A stretch of DNA of 64,000 nucleotides from Lota lota. Taxonomy: Eukaryota > Chordata > Actinopteri > Gadiformes > Lotidae. Position numbers and translations under genes: made by a program. Location: assembly GCA_026745465.1 (NCBI GenBank), contig JACYXH010000473.1, positions 7,379,191 through 7,443,190 of the forward strand, given 5' to 3'. The stretch's first letter is position 1; every line of letters begins with the position of its first letter. Below, one piece after another: positions 21,350-37,034 of this stretch. Below the pieces are notes generated by a model. The model had not been told where the DNA came from. It ran no database searches and saw only the letters and a program-made list of their open reading frames with translations.

Positions 21350-21892
21350 TTAAACATTGTCGGTTCATCGTTGACAGGTGTAGGAGCCATTTTCAAAATG
21401 CGTGTGCAATCACATGCGCCATGTGCTCCACACCGGCCACCATGTTGAGAGGGAACGCAGTGCCGCCATGTTGTCTGCAGCAGACACGCGCACCATGACA
21501 GTGCAGCCGGTGGAAAGCGCGTTCATGCGTTTTACCAATGTCAAAATGAGAATATAAGCCAAATAGCTGTTGCCATTTATTTTAAAACATTAAATCCCTT
21601 TAAATAACAGTGCTCAACATGTACCAGATGAAGACTATTTAAAAAACAGCCACCCATTGCACCCTCCAGACTTTACACATTAATGTACAAGCTTGTCCCA
21701 ATCACCAAGAACATGCTTCATTACATAAGGCAGGCATCTGAATTATCTATTTATGGGTGGGATAGATCAGAAAATGCTAAGCCCTTAACGGTTCTCACTG
21801 AAGCCACAGCTGACATTTGCCAAAAAACAAGCACCAGCACAAAAACATAATGCAGCAAACCAGACAACATGCATATTTAATATTTCACCAAC

Positions 21893-21970
21893 CTGTGCCC
21901 GACAAGCTAACGAATGTCCTGATTTAGACCGGAGAAAAAGACAGACAACGGTTGGGCATGAGTTTTTATA
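21893..21970 (-). promoter_or_regulatory. eef1a copy 1 core promoter and non-coding exon 1
   Basis: On the minus strand TATAAAAA (21963-21970) is followed about 30 nt later by a pyrimidine-rich start (gtctttttctcc) and exon 1, ending at donor gggcacag|gttggt (exon edge 21893). CCAAT boxes lie further up, in ctattggctgg and gtgattgg near 22.04-22.08 kb. The pyrimidine start fits a TOP mRNA, as known for eEF1A. Confidence 0.7.
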
Positions 21971-22219
21971 CTGAGCTAGAGCGAGCGGAGGGAGGGCTGT
22001 GCATTCTACCCATCTGCTGTCAGACTGAAGTAAGAGGTGCTATTGGCTGGCATAGCGTATCGCACTGTAGTGATTGGATATGAACACCATCACTGGGCAC
22101 AGATAAAGGGTACAGAACAGCTGCAAGACAACACCATAGCCCCTGAACAAGTTAAATGCAAAGCTATTGGAGGCACGGAGAAGCAGAGGTCAGTAGCTCG
22201 GGAATGATTTTTAAAGAAC

Positions 22220-22225
22220 TTTATT
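22220..22225 (-). other. eef1a copy 2 poly(A) signal
   Basis: AATAAA on the minus strand about 285 nt after the stop. The copy 1 promoter follows within about 250 bp, so the two transcription units are tightly packed. Confidence 0.65.
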
Positions 22226-22357
22226 TACCAGCAGCTTCCTTTCCAATTCGATTTCACGGTACAGTTCTAAACAATTTCAAACTTAAATTTAACTGAAAAG
22301 AGGCACCGTCATCTTATGTTTGAAGTACAGACTAGGCCATATTCTTAAGTTACTCCG

Positions 22358-22430
22358 AGTTGGTTCCTTTCCTGCGAAAACTTTTACGATGCGTTTTGAT
22401 CCGCATTAACCAGTCCTTTAATAGAGCGCT
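22358..22430 (-). promoter_or_regulatory. Conserved eef1a 3'UTR element, copy 2
   Basis: On the sense strand the block reads AAAGGACTGGTTAATGCG, then ACGCATCGTAAAAG and GCAGGAAAGGA. It aligns with copy 1 and with remembered mammalian EEF1A1 3'UTR. Conservation outside the coding region suggests a regulatory RNA element. Confidence 0.65.
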
Positions 22431-22508
22431 CAGGTTGTTCTGCGTTTCTTCTGCAAGACGATGTGCTGCAGCGACAGCAACCTGAGGGACGCTGCTGGGG
22501 CCGAGAAT

Positions 22509-24698
<2,190 letters not shown>

Positions 24699-25499
24699 TT
24701 AAGTGTCTGTTGAAACACTACAAACGAAAATAAACTGTTAAATTCTGTTCAATTAGCAATGCTATCACATTAACCGAGGTAAAAACGCGACGTTATTCAA
24801 GCTATAACGGGCCATAGTTAGCCAATTGTGAAGGATTAAGCAGACAGCGTTTCAACGGCGGTAAAGTAAAAAATATAAAAACACTACATAAAATACGCCA
24901 TCACCGATTGAGATTATCGGCCAAATACATTAACTGTACATTGATCTACGACCATATAACATTCAAGCAGTGTATTTTGTGGTGTCAAGTTCAGGCCTAG
25001 CTCGGCAGTAGGCCAAGAGCGACACGTGTTAGTTAAGAGGGCCACGTCGTGTCTAAAGTTACTAAGACCTCCAAATATCCAACAGGCGTTTACAGTTGAA
25101 CCCAGCAGCCGTGCTCAGTTTTCTAAAATAGCCACGGTAGATTCCTCCAAGCATCTCCGGAAATTTGTGTTTAAAATCGGTAGTCTTTTGTTCGCCTTCC
25201 CCTCCCCCAGTGTGGCACATTTCCTACAATTTCGCGCTCAGAAATTAATCCCAATCCCCACGAGTTGACAAACTTTGACCAACCAAGTACATAGGATTTG
25301 AAAGTAGCGCCGGTGTGGCATACACTGGGCAACACACGAGCTGGTCCAACTAAGTTACATCACAAAATAAACTGTAGCATTTCGGTAGGAAAGAAACAAC
25401 AAAACTAAAAAAAGTAACGACCGGAAAACAAACCGACTGTAGCTACGCATCCTTTAAACCACACCATGTATTAAACGTGAAAACACAGCGCACTTACCG

Positions 25500-25677
25500 G
25501 TGTTACTGGTTCACACGAACAATGCTGCTGCCCCTAGCCAGGTAACTGAAAAAGAAAGACGGATGCTGGGCTTTGACTATTTATACCAGGGGAGGCGGCC
25601 AAACCGGCTCGCACACAGCATCCCACGGCCCTCCCTAATTACACCCGCAAATCACTAACATTCCGCAAATGACGTCA
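25500..25677 (-). promoter_or_regulatory. eef1a copy 2 promoter: CRE, TATA box, TOP-like start, exon 1
   Basis: On the minus strand a perfect CRE palindrome TGACGTCA (25670-25677) lies about 85 bp above TATAAATAG (25577-25585). About 30 bp on is a pyrimidine-rich start (gtctttctttttcag), and non-coding exon 1 ends at ccagtaacaccg|gtaagt near 25500. The coding exon 2 begins at about 24706 after tttcaacag. This is a complete TATA promoter with a TOP-like start. Confidence 0.7.
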
Positions 25678-27078
25678 TCACGTCGCATGAACCTAGCATG
25701 TTCGAGGGCCCTTCGTCTCACTTTCATTTGGTCAATAGATAACACTGTTATATATAAAAAACAATGAGATACAATGAGGTGGCACAGCCACTCTGAACTC
25801 TGCGAGGACTTGTATGAACGTATGAATCGCTCTCTGGATTCATTCCTTCCATCCATCCATTGATGGTCTCTCATGAACGTCGACGGTCAGCTGAGCGCTT
25901 TGATTTACAACGCGTCTGTTGTTCACTGTCCCACATTTGCGTTCTTTAATTTCACCATTAAACACCAGCAGTCATGCAACAAAAGGATAAATACCAGATA
26001 GATACTGTTCTCTTGCATACTTCTTGTTATTCTCTCCGCCACTTTGTCGGTCGCCTTGTACTCTCACAAACATTAATAGAATGACAAAAAATATCATGAT
26101 AGTTAGGCTACTAACTAGTGAAATAGTGAAGTGTGCTATGATTCTTGTAAGCAATAGTGCACTTGGTTTTTAAGATAATTAAGGTTAACGTTAATTGCAA
26201 ATCCCATGTGTGAAAGGCTGTCACAATCAAAACATTGAAACCTAGAAACATGTATAAACTGCATCTACTCCCTCAATATCTACACTACATTCATTTATTA
26301 TACATCAAAATGTTCAGTATGATGAGCTGATTTCTCATGAAATATCTAAGCAATACTTTTAGCACTTTTCAAGATTTCAAGATAAACGGTTACGTTTTCC
26401 AATACAGATTCAAAATAAAGGCCCATGTGAGCAATGGTACAGTGGGATACAAGCCCAGTTGGCTAGGGCATACAATTGAGATGGAAAACTTTGTGTAGGC
26501 CTCGAGATAATAGCGAAGGAAAATATTCTTTAGGTCTGCATCATGTAAAGGCCCATATGCATAGCCTAAAATGTACATCCCGCAGACCCTTCTTGCAACA
26601 AACTTTGCGTTCAGACGACGACATTAACCTAACAAGATTATTGAAATCCTCTCAGATTAACATTTGAACCAGGCGCCACATTGTGAAGAAAAACAACTCA
26701 ATACATTTTCACAAGTCTGACGATGGGACACTGACTCTTGTCTTCAAAAGACCCCCCCCCAACCTAAAAAAATGGGTATACCTGATTAAATCAAACCACC
26801 AAACAATCATATTGATTGGCTTTGAAAGATGGCGATTCCAAGCAATGTAGAGGGTCCATGTTGGCCAACCCCATGTCCTCTTATACAAAACATGCTGTGG
26901 ATGAGTTCATCAACAAAGGAACCATTTCTACTACCAGAGGGTAATCTATAGTTCCCTTTTGTTTCTGTAGTCATAAGTCGGGAATGGGACTTCACAGTGG
27001 CATGCGGCCTGATATGCAGTCAGCTAGCTGGGCCATGAGCACCCCTCTCTCTCTCTCTGTCTCGGTCTCTCGCTCTCT

Positions 27079-27098
27079 GAAACACACACACACACGCA

Positions 27099-27166
<68 letters not shown>

Positions 27167-27333
27167 GTTCAGGTAGCAGCCACTACAGCCTGGAGCAGCT
27201 GTTACTTTCAGTCTGGTTTGTGGTAACTTTGAGGAGGAGATGATGAGTGGAAGCAGACAGAGAGCGAAAGGGAGTGAGGGAGGGAGGAGAGAGAGAGAGA
27301 GAGAGAGAGATAGAGAGAGAGAAAGAGAAACTT
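27079..27333. repeat. CA/CG and GA microsatellites
   Basis: A cacg/ca tract at about 27079-27163 and a GA tract at about 27285-27333, separated by unique sequence. Protein readings across them are artefacts. Confidence 0.9.
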
Positions 27334-27730
27334 TCAGTTGAGTGCCGACTGGTGGGTCAAAAGACACCAGTAAAATGTCCAAAATCAATACATATATTGA
27401 TTTCATGCAAAACACTACTGCTACTCCTACTACAAATGGTGATATTGATTGCATTGTATTTGTAAATAAATTAGTTCATACATTCTATACTTCTATTAAT
27501 CCCAGTGTGCTTACCAGAATGTATTATATATTAGAACTCAAAAATAACTTTATTTATATCTCTTATCTGTCTTTCTTTTTCTTCACTCTTGTCTGTCTTT
27601 TCTTTTTCTTTAAACAAAATATGTAATAATAAGAATTATTATTGTATGAATAAGGCATACTATTTCTGTATATATTTATTCTTTGTAACCAACAAAGCGA
27701 AGGATTCAAGGCATCCAATCCTACCGGCCT

Positions 27731-28459
27731 GGACTACCTACGGCTAGTTAAACCCAGCCAACCGAATGGCCTGTAGTCTAGTTAAGGTCCTGGACTACCT
27801 ACGGCTAGTTAAACCCAGCCAACCGAATGGCCTGTAGTCTAGTTAAGGTCCTGGACTACCTACGGCTAGTTAAACCCAGCCAACCGAATGGCCTGTAGTC
27901 TAGTTAAGGTCCTGGACTACCTACGGCTAGTTAAACCCAGCCAACCGAATGGCCTGTAGTCTAGTTAAGGTCCTGGACTACCTACGGCTAGTTAAACCCA
28001 GCCAACCGAATGGCCTGTAGTCTAGTTAAGGTCCTGGACTACCAACGGCTAGTTAAACCCAGCCAACCGAATGGCCTGTAGTCTAGTTAAGGTCCTGGAC
28101 TACCTACGGCTAGTTAAACCCAGCCAACCGAATGGCCTGCAGTCTAGTTAAGGTCCTGGACTACCTACGGCTAGTTAAACCCAGCCAACCGAAATGGCCT
28201 GTAGTCTAGTTAAGGTCCTGGACTACCTACGGCTAGTTAAACCCAGCCAACCGAATGGCCTGTAGTCTAGTTAAGGTCCTGGACTACCTACGGCTAGTTA
28301 AACCCAGCCAACCGAATGGCCTGTAGTCTAGTTAAGGTCCTGGACTACCAACGGCTAGTTAAACCCAGCCAACCGAATGGCCTGTAGTCTAGTTAAGGTC
28401 CTGGACTACCTACGGCTAGTTAAACCCAGCCAACCGAATGGCCTGTAGTCTAGTTAAGG
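27731..28459. repeat. 61-bp minisatellite, about 12 copies
   Basis: The unit begins ggactacctacggctag and ends gttaaggtcct. Copies start at 27731 and every 61 bp to 28403. They are nearly identical; differences include ctaccaac in the sixth and eleventh copies, one cctgcagtc and one inserted A near 28192. Each unit holds two ctagttaa motifs. Homogeneity suggests recent expansion. Confidence 0.97.
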
Positions 28460-28562
28460 AGAATAACAAGCTCTTGTAATAACCTACGCGGCCACTAGAC
28501 CTATATGTACTTGTATGTAAGAAGAGTTCCCACAGTTATTCTCCTTAACTAGACTACAGGCC
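28440..28562. repeat. Inverted repeat at the edge of the minisatellite
   Basis: A perfect 28-bp inverted repeat lies at 28440-28467 and 28535-28562 (arm starts ggcctgtagtctagttaagg) with a 67-bp loop. The left arm is the last minisatellite unit plus gagaataac. This suggests that the unit came from the terminal part of a palindromic or foldback element. Confidence 0.9.
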
Positions 28563-29500
28563 TTTTGGTTAGTTAGAAACCCCACGAAAAGGCATGTAGT
28601 CTTATTAGATTTAGTTTGGGACTGTGACGTCTGTTAAACCGTTTGAAAGAGTAAAGTTCACACACTGTAGATATTGCCCCCAGGGGGTTTGTTTTCACAA
28701 ATAAAAGCACTGTCAATGTTTATGTCACGTTTGGTTGTCACAGTCACATTTTTTGTAAGAAGGCGCCCCATTTTAACGGTTATTCGGCTTAACTTAACCA
28801 CTGGCGTTTTGGTTTGGTTCCTATCTAACATGTTAATGAAGAAACACTCTGAATCAATAAGATCCCAGCATGACCTCTGAGGAACGCAGCCAAAAGGCCT
28901 ATTGCCTACATATATCCCATTCATCTGAGGGCAATTCAGGCAACAGCCTCTCAACCCCGATTAATGACTAACTCTGCTGACCCCCAACCACCCCTCTTAT
29001 GCTTCCTTTCAAATAATCTTTCTTACAAATTCTTACAAAATCTAGATCAGATCACGCAGCCAAGCCAACCTGTGTAGCTGTTTGTTGTTGTCCAAGTCCA
29101 CAGAGTCATTCTGAACAATTACATTCGACCAACAAAGCAAAGGTCCTCTATATAACCCCTATAAAAGATCTACCTTACCGCAGAGGCGATAAATCAGAGT
29201 ACATTACAAACAAGACACATAAGACATAAATCAATTACATTCAAATGTTGCATTTGAAGGCATCAGGTCTCATTTAATAGAGCTGTTTAGTTTGGTACAA
29301 ATGAAAAAAAAGATGTATATGACAGATCCACAGGGAATCCATGGTAGTGGCGACTACTGAGAGCTGAGAAAGGGATTGAGAAGTATGTGTCCCTGACTTC
29401 ATGATGTAGCATGACAGATCTGACAAGAATCTCGACAGATATCAGCGAAAGAGCGTGGCCAATCCTAACAGGCTTTGAAGAACTCAACCTGCTTTATCCT

Positions 29501-29522
29501 ACACGCACACACACACATGCAT

Positions 29523-29597
<75 letters not shown>

Positions 29598-29727
29598 CAC
29601 ACACACACAAACACAAGCACACACGGACACACACTCACGCACATGTGTTCATGCAAGCACACACATGCACACACACGCACACACACCAGCATGAATGCAA
29701 GCACACACAAGCACACACACCCGGCAT

Positions 29728-29775
<48 letters not shown>

Positions 29776-30120
29776 AAACTAATACTAGTAAAATCAGTTT
29801 GTGTTGATTTGGAGCACCAGCGTTATTTCGGGTGCAATATCATTGCTTCGCTTGCTAAGCAATGAACCCTGTGTTTCAAGTCTGCTCATGTCTGCTAGCA
29901 GCTTGCCGAATCGTGTCAGCTGACGGTTTGACTTTGAGCAGAGTGTGTGCACTCTGCACTCTGCTTGACACACACACCAAAGCAATCTGAGGGCCTGAAG
30001 TAAGCCTGAAGCAAACTTCAACAGAGAAAATTAACGAGAATGTGACGTTCAAAAGAATAGCAAACTGGGCTTGTGACGCAGACACACATACACGCACGCA
30101 TGCACGCACGCACACGCACG

Positions 30121-30157
<37 letters not shown>
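29501..30157. repeat. CA microsatellite clusters
   Basis: Two CA-rich tracts, about 29501-29769 (interrupted) and 30085-30157 (cacg then CA), with some 300 bp of unique DNA between them. Confidence 0.9.
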
Positions 30158-33100
30158 CAAGGTAACAGACGCAAAGGAACACCAACTGGGCCTTCTACAT
30201 TCTACAGTTAGGAATGGGTGTGTGTTGGGGCTGTGTGAAAGCGCCTACAACAGTGGTGATGCACAGCAGAACAACTAATAAACTGAACAGAGAATTATGT
30301 AGAAAGAAAAGTTGTAGCCTTGGGATAGTGGGTGGTGTTAGAGGAAGGTGGTGTGTGTGCATGATTCACCAAGCATCAGCAGTTGCTAACGCCGCGTCAG
30401 TGATGAGTCATCAAATAGGGCTGGTGGTCATGGCAACCTTGGAGTAAAATGGATCAGAAGCATATAGTCTACCGTCTTGGTGTTATTTCCTCAAATGCTC
30501 CTAACAGACAGTCAGACAGACAGACAGACAGTCAGTTCAATGCATAGATTGAACAATAGATTGATAAATGAAAGAGTTCAACATAAATATTTCTCAAAAG
30601 AAATACATCTTAAGCATAGATGTAGAGAATATGTAGTACATAGTGTCTTTGCAAAATGACACTAACATTAAAAAGGTTTGTGTGTGTGTTGGGGGGTGGA
30701 AAGGGGACAGTTGTCACACCCAGGGTCCCATGGACTTGTGTTCCTTTTAATAAGCTAATTACATTTAGGTTCTCAGCCACAGTGAAGATAACTCAATCAA
30801 CATTACAATGCTAGGCAGTCTAGTCAAATGTCTGCCTTGCTAGAGGTAGATCAAATTGCAAATAAAGCACATTTGACACAAAGATTGATAAAAGATCCTG
30901 TCCCACTTGGGCCAAAGTGATATGAACTTAAACTGCTCATTTACAAGTGATCTCAATTGTAAATTAAAGAGTCTTTAAGAGCATTGGATGGGGACACTTT
31001 GCCTGAATGTGACTCATTCACTTGAAAGGTGGAGACTTTACACCTCTACCTACAGATTTCAACCACCCACCCAACCAGTTTTTTCAACCCTTGCTGGAAG
31101 TCGAGGTTCACCAAAACAGTACATTTACAAAATATTGCAGCATTGCTTTATTCATTTAAGATAACTTAAAGCAATATAAAATACTGTGTTTGTTTAAAAA
31201 TGGGGATACATTATGCAGTCACACCAACACACGGCAGACTCGCCATTTAATTCCGGGTCGTTAATCGAACGCTGATGCAATCTATGACGCAAACGGATGC
31301 GAGTCATAAATACGTCAACATTTCTACCTTTGCTTTTTATTAGACTAAATGAATAAAATACAGAAAGTTAATAATAACATTAGCTATCTTAGTAACATGT
31401 CTTAGTTAAAATAATTAAAGAATACTTGTATAATAAGTATCACGTAAGTAAAATAACATCTTAAGATAGGCCTTCATTGTCCCCTATGGATACCAACCAA
31501 CCGGTCCGGTCCTTTTACGTATTTAAATAATTACACCAATGTTTTCATTTCTAATGTTTGCTTAATTGGCCGTTATATCGTTATATCGAATTCCAAAATT
31601 AGATCCGTTGGCATCTATCAATATCAGTTATTTTTCCATAACCGTTATGTTTTCTGAGGACATCTGCTGGTTTGAGAACGACATGGAATAATTGTGTCCA
31701 CTGGGTAGGTGTTTATAGGCCAACTGATCCATCCACATGGCCACTATCAATTTTGGAAAATTTAGAAATTGTTATTTAACTTCATAAGAGTTTCGTTGCT
31801 TTCATGTTATTAACCCATGGTTGTTAAAATGAAAGATAGCCAATTCTCCGTCCAGTGGAACAACAAAACGTTTTCTTTGGGAAAGGGGGAAAAATTACAA
31901 ACTAATATACTAATATATATTTATAATTTAAATACCTCTTGTACTTTGTAATACTTTTAAGAGGAGGGCGTAAACGCAATGAACACTTAAAAATGATGAC
32001 GTCAACAACACCGGACCCTGATGACGCTCTGTACATACCCACTTTGAACTGCTTTAACAATTCTTGCATGTTCTCTCTTGTAAATATACCTGCACTCGTT
32101 ACTATGCACCTCTATTTAATTATTATTATTAATAAATTATTTTTATAACTCGACTATCTTTCGTTTTTTTGGTTTAATCTTTATATGTGTGTTTTGTGAA
32201 GGGGACTCTTGCCTTGTCATACGACTTTCCCTGTATGGAAGGATCACGTTATACTGCTCATTTGGTAGTGGAAACACTACTTGCTGTAGGCTATGGAGAT
32301 AACCTGCTGTAGGCTATCTGCTGACAGATGAAGTCGCCCCAGGAAACATTTTCAGCTAACAAATATTTCAGCTGTTGGTTGGTGATATTGTTTCAACTCA
32401 CGTTGACAAATAATATTCCATTAAACGGTACGGTTTATTTTTAAGTCAATTTACTTTTTTTAGATTTACTTAAACAAATAATGACACCAATACCAATTTA
32501 CAGGTTTTTACTTCAACCCAACGAAATACAATAATATATAAAACATTATAAAACTTGTGAAAAGTAGAAATATAATTATATTCTTTGAAGAACATCATGT
32601 TATCTTCATAATCATGCAACACATTTAATATTCAATATTGTTAGCCATGGAATTGAACGAAAGTTCATAGAGATAACATTCTTCCTATAAGAAAATGTAA
32701 CTAGACTGCAGTCATCCATTACAGCTAACCAAATGGAGTCCATTCTATTGTGAAGATGGTCCAATCAGATAATGAGTGGATAAGGACACTCACAGTGGGA
32801 GGGGCCAGAGTTTCCCTTCCCTTTAGGCCACTTTTGCAGAGAAACAAGTTGATTATGTAACAGAAAAAGAGGGACTGGCAACCCATCTACAAAACAAGGC
32901 TTTTGGTAAACCCTGTTTAAGTATAAGGTGTATGATTTGGTCATGTACAAACAAAGGTAGAGGTTACAAAAAACATACTTAGATCAATAGAAAGGCACGT
33001 GAATTACATAATTACACTTCCTACTGAAGTCCCACATTCCAGAGTATCATTTCCTTATCTAGACCAGCAACGCAGCCAAAACTGTTGTGAGTTTAAGGAT

Positions 33101-33812
33101 GAGAGAATACAAACCTGAGTATTTCACTTGACGGTAAGACTGGTCCGCTCGCTTGAGTATCAACAGCTGTTAGAATGGAACTCAGCACTTGTTGTCAACA
33201 CGCTGAGGGAGTGTGAGGGGAAGTGAGGTTCATTCCAAATACTGCTTTCATAGTAACAGGAAACAGATGTGGTAATTTGTAAAATAAAATATATATATAA
33301 AAAATTATATATATAAAAGAAATGTATATATAAAAACCAGATTAGAGTCCAACCTTGTATGGCTCTGAGCTTTATGTACGCCTGCCCTGGGGAACCTTCT
33401 GGCGGGTTTTGAAAGAAAAAGCTTTCCTTCTTTCTTTGCATGTTTCCCATTGCCCCCCTATTGCACTCCTATCCTACCCACATCTCTCTCTGAGGGAGGA
33501 AGAGTGGTTGACTTAATCTGTAAACCAGGGCCTTGTACCGCAGTTTGTCTTTTTCTCTGTGAAAGGGCATGCTAATAAATAAAGACATTTAACACATACT
33601 TTTCGATGACGTGGAGCGTCAATACTCCCCACAATCTTCACTCTTTTTTTTCTTAACCAACATTAAAGTGCACTTTTTTTTTAGATTAAAATACAAAAAA
33701 AATACAACGACAAGGGAGCTGTTTGCGGTTCACTGTTCCGACCATGTACACTTTCTCCATCACCATGGCGCTGAAGTCCAGTGGATCATGAGGCTGTCCG
33801 CCTGGCCGTCCT

Positions 33813-35376
33813 TCACGTGGTGATCGTCGGGTCGCCTTCGTTCTTCCTCTCCTCCTCCGCCTTCTCCTCCTCCGTCAGGGCCCACGTCTGGATCACACCG
33901 CTCCCCATACAAGTATAGATCAGGGCCCCCAAGGCGTTGACCCCCGCCGAAACCCAGAACACCTCTCGCCAGCCTGTCAGGGTGTGCTACCGCCCGGTGG
34001 ACAAGAGAGGGAATTACATTACAAATAACTGAAACGCCAAAGACATGACGAAAGGAATGTCACGCATGAATCGAAGCTCGAACAGACTATTACATCAACA
34101 TCCAATCGCATTCAGACAAGACATGTTAAGGTCGGTAATCATAACACGCAAAACGCACGCACACACACACAGACACACACACAAGCATACCTGTATGTAA
34201 AAACCTCTGTATTTTTATTCTTCTCTCTTAAATGTAGGCCTCTTACTTATCACCTATTTTCATATCGTATTTGTACAATGAGAGAATACCTTACTGCAAA
34301 TCGCAATCAAACTCCTTGCATGGGTAAACCATAGGTGGCCAACTAAACATGATACTCTATTTATACTCTATATGGTATTACTGTGATGTTAGCCAATGGC
34401 TCTGGGGTGAATGTGAGGAAGGGGCCAGGAGGGGTCTTACGTCTTCGGTGAGGTAGCCCGTGACGATGGGAGCCAGCACCCCTGGGATGGTACCGAAGGT
34501 GTTGGTGATCCCTAGCAACACACCTGCGTACCTGGAGACAGAACCAACCAGAGTTCAGTCGTACGTTCGTCTGAACCTGAGCCAACAGAAGGGCGGTGGA
34601 GGGGACGTGTGAAAAGGAAGGTTTTTCAGCTGAAACACTTCATAATCATTAACCCCGGCAGATGTTGGATCAACTTTGAGCTTCGACAACAACAACACTT
34701 ACCGCCTTCAATAAACCTCTTCAACATGTGTTTGTAAAACCGACCCCGGTAATGCATGCACGACTATATCTAAAACATGCAACAAAGGACAACTCTCTCT
34801 GTTCAACTCAGGTCTGGAGGAAAACAAACATCGAAACCAGACCTCTGTAGCCAAACTCATTTGGCTCACACAACCTTAGAGAGCCACCACGTACCTACGG
34901 CGGTCATTCGCCTCAGAACTAGGCTCTTAATCCACCGTTGACCCCTGCAACCTCAACCAGGCTATAAACACAAAACACAACGCCCCCCTCCCCCCTTCAG
35001 GAGGTCGAGTGGGCAGAAGACTAACAGTGAAACCTCTCCCACCTGGCAGTGGTTATAGGAAACACCAGAGGGAAATACAAAACAAAATTCATTCAAATCA
35101 CTGGTCATAAGTGTCGTTGCAGAGTCACCCACCGGGGGGCGATGTCGATCTGGTTTATGAAGACCCCGGCGGCACTGGTCCCGCCCAGGGTGGACGACAC
35201 GGTCAGCAAGGTGACCGCTAGGACTGCGCTGCAGCCTGCGTAACCCACGGCAACCAGACACACCGCCGGCAGCAGGAGACCTGAGGAGGGGAGTGAGGGG
35301 GAGAGAGAGAGAGAGAGAGAGAGAAACACAGAGAGAAAGGCAGAGAGATAGAGAGACAGACAGAGAGAGACAGAGA

Positions 35377-35421
<45 letters not shown>

Positions 35422-36538
35422 GGAGAGGCAGATGAATATGTGCAGGTATCATTTGGAGAGCTAATGCAGTATCTAGACACGCCACATGGTGGCAGCACTA
35501 CACTACTAGAAAAAAGAAGACAATAAGACCATTTAGAACTGCTTTTACATTTAAATCATACATTTTCTATCACACATTTTAAACAATGTACAAGAGCGGT
35601 CACACCTGACCCACACACACACACACACCTTACACAGACACACACAAACACCTTACACAGACACACAAACACAGACACACACACATATTCGACACACACA
35701 CAAACCTGACCCATCTGAAACATACACACCCACACACACCTAACACACACACACACACACACATCTGCAACACACACACAGGGCGATCAGTGGCATGGGC
35801 GGAGCCATGACAAAGTGGGCGTGGTCTGACCTGTGAGTGTGAACAGCTTGCGCACCATCGTGGTGCTGAGTGTCCGCCTCTCTATCAGCTTGTCGGCCAC
35901 GAAGCCGGAGAGCACCGAGACGAAAAACGCTCCCAGGTAGGGCACCGCAGACAGGGAGGCATTCTGACCCAGAGTTAGGGAGAGAGACACCAGCCACAAG
36001 CCAGGGAATGGGAGAGAGAGAGAGAGAGAGACAGACAGAAAGAGGGAGAGAGAGAGAGAGAAAACAAGAGAGAGAGAGAAAGAAGAGACACAGAGAGGGA
36101 GAGAGAAAGAGAGGGAGATTGAGAAACACAGAGAGAGAGAAATAGTGAGAGAAAAAGGAAGGGAGGAGAAAGAGAGAGAGGAAGAAACAATCAATACGAT
36201 CACTTCTCTATTCAGACAAATTCAGAAGGCATGGAGAAGGACAGCAACAACAACAACTCCCCCCCTGACCCCTGACCCCATGACCTCACCGAAGACAGGT
36301 CAAAGTGCAGCACGTTGTTCATGTAGGTGGGCATGGAGGTGAGCAGGGTGTAGAAGGACCAGTTGGCGCACATCTGGGTGAGGATGATGGCCCACAGGGG
36401 GCCCGACAGCGCCATGCGCAGCACGGGCACTGACCAGCCGTGGCCCGTTCCCTGGACACACACACACGCACAGAGACACACACACACACACGCACACGCA
36501 CAGAGACACACACACACGCACGCACGCACACACGTACG

Positions 36539-36582
<44 letters not shown>

Positions 36583-36947
36583 GACACACACACACATGCA
36601 CGCATGTACGCACGCACACACAGACACACACACACACACAAACACACAGAGACACACATACAAAGAGACACATGCAGACACACACACAAGCGCAAACACG
36701 CACATTCACACACAAGGTTGGTGGTCAAGGGTCAAGTCTTTACCATGCAAATAAAGGTTGTTGTTAAGAAAAACAACAGGAGATATGTGAATGTATATTA
36801 AAGGTGCTGTAACATCTTTGGGGTACCTGAGGTCCGATCGAGTTGATGATGTAATTCTTCTCCTCTTCGCTGATTCGTCGATGGGTGCCGGGGTCGTCAG
36901 CAACAAGGATGAACCAAAAGACAGCCCACAGGCAACCAGCACTGCCT

Positions 36948-37034
<87 letters not shown>

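Larger units (their letters stand above)
25678..33812. other. Gene-poor 8-kb spacer
   Basis: The spacer between the eef1a pair and the 3' end of slc17a5. Open frames here are short or produced by repeats, and I find no recognisable protein. It holds CA and CT microsatellites (27.05-27.33, 29.50-29.77, 30.08-30.16 kb), the 61-bp minisatellite (27.73-28.46 kb) and AT-rich DNA from 31 to 33.5 kb, part of which is probably the slc17a5 3'UTR. Confidence 0.6.

Noticed and set aside
27731-28459. CRISPR-like array
   Set aside because: The units are head-to-tail without unique spacers, the period is entirely repeated sequence, and the context is a vertebrate genome. It is a minisatellite.
29411-29807. 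Thr/His-rich and Val/Cys-rich open frames over CA repeats (also at 27.1, 36.5 and 50.7 kb)
   Set aside because: Dinucleotide repeats lack stops in several frames; these are not genes.
31939-32148. 69-residue open frame in the spacer before slc17a5
   Set aside because: AT-rich, starts without context, no similarity recognised, no splice structure.
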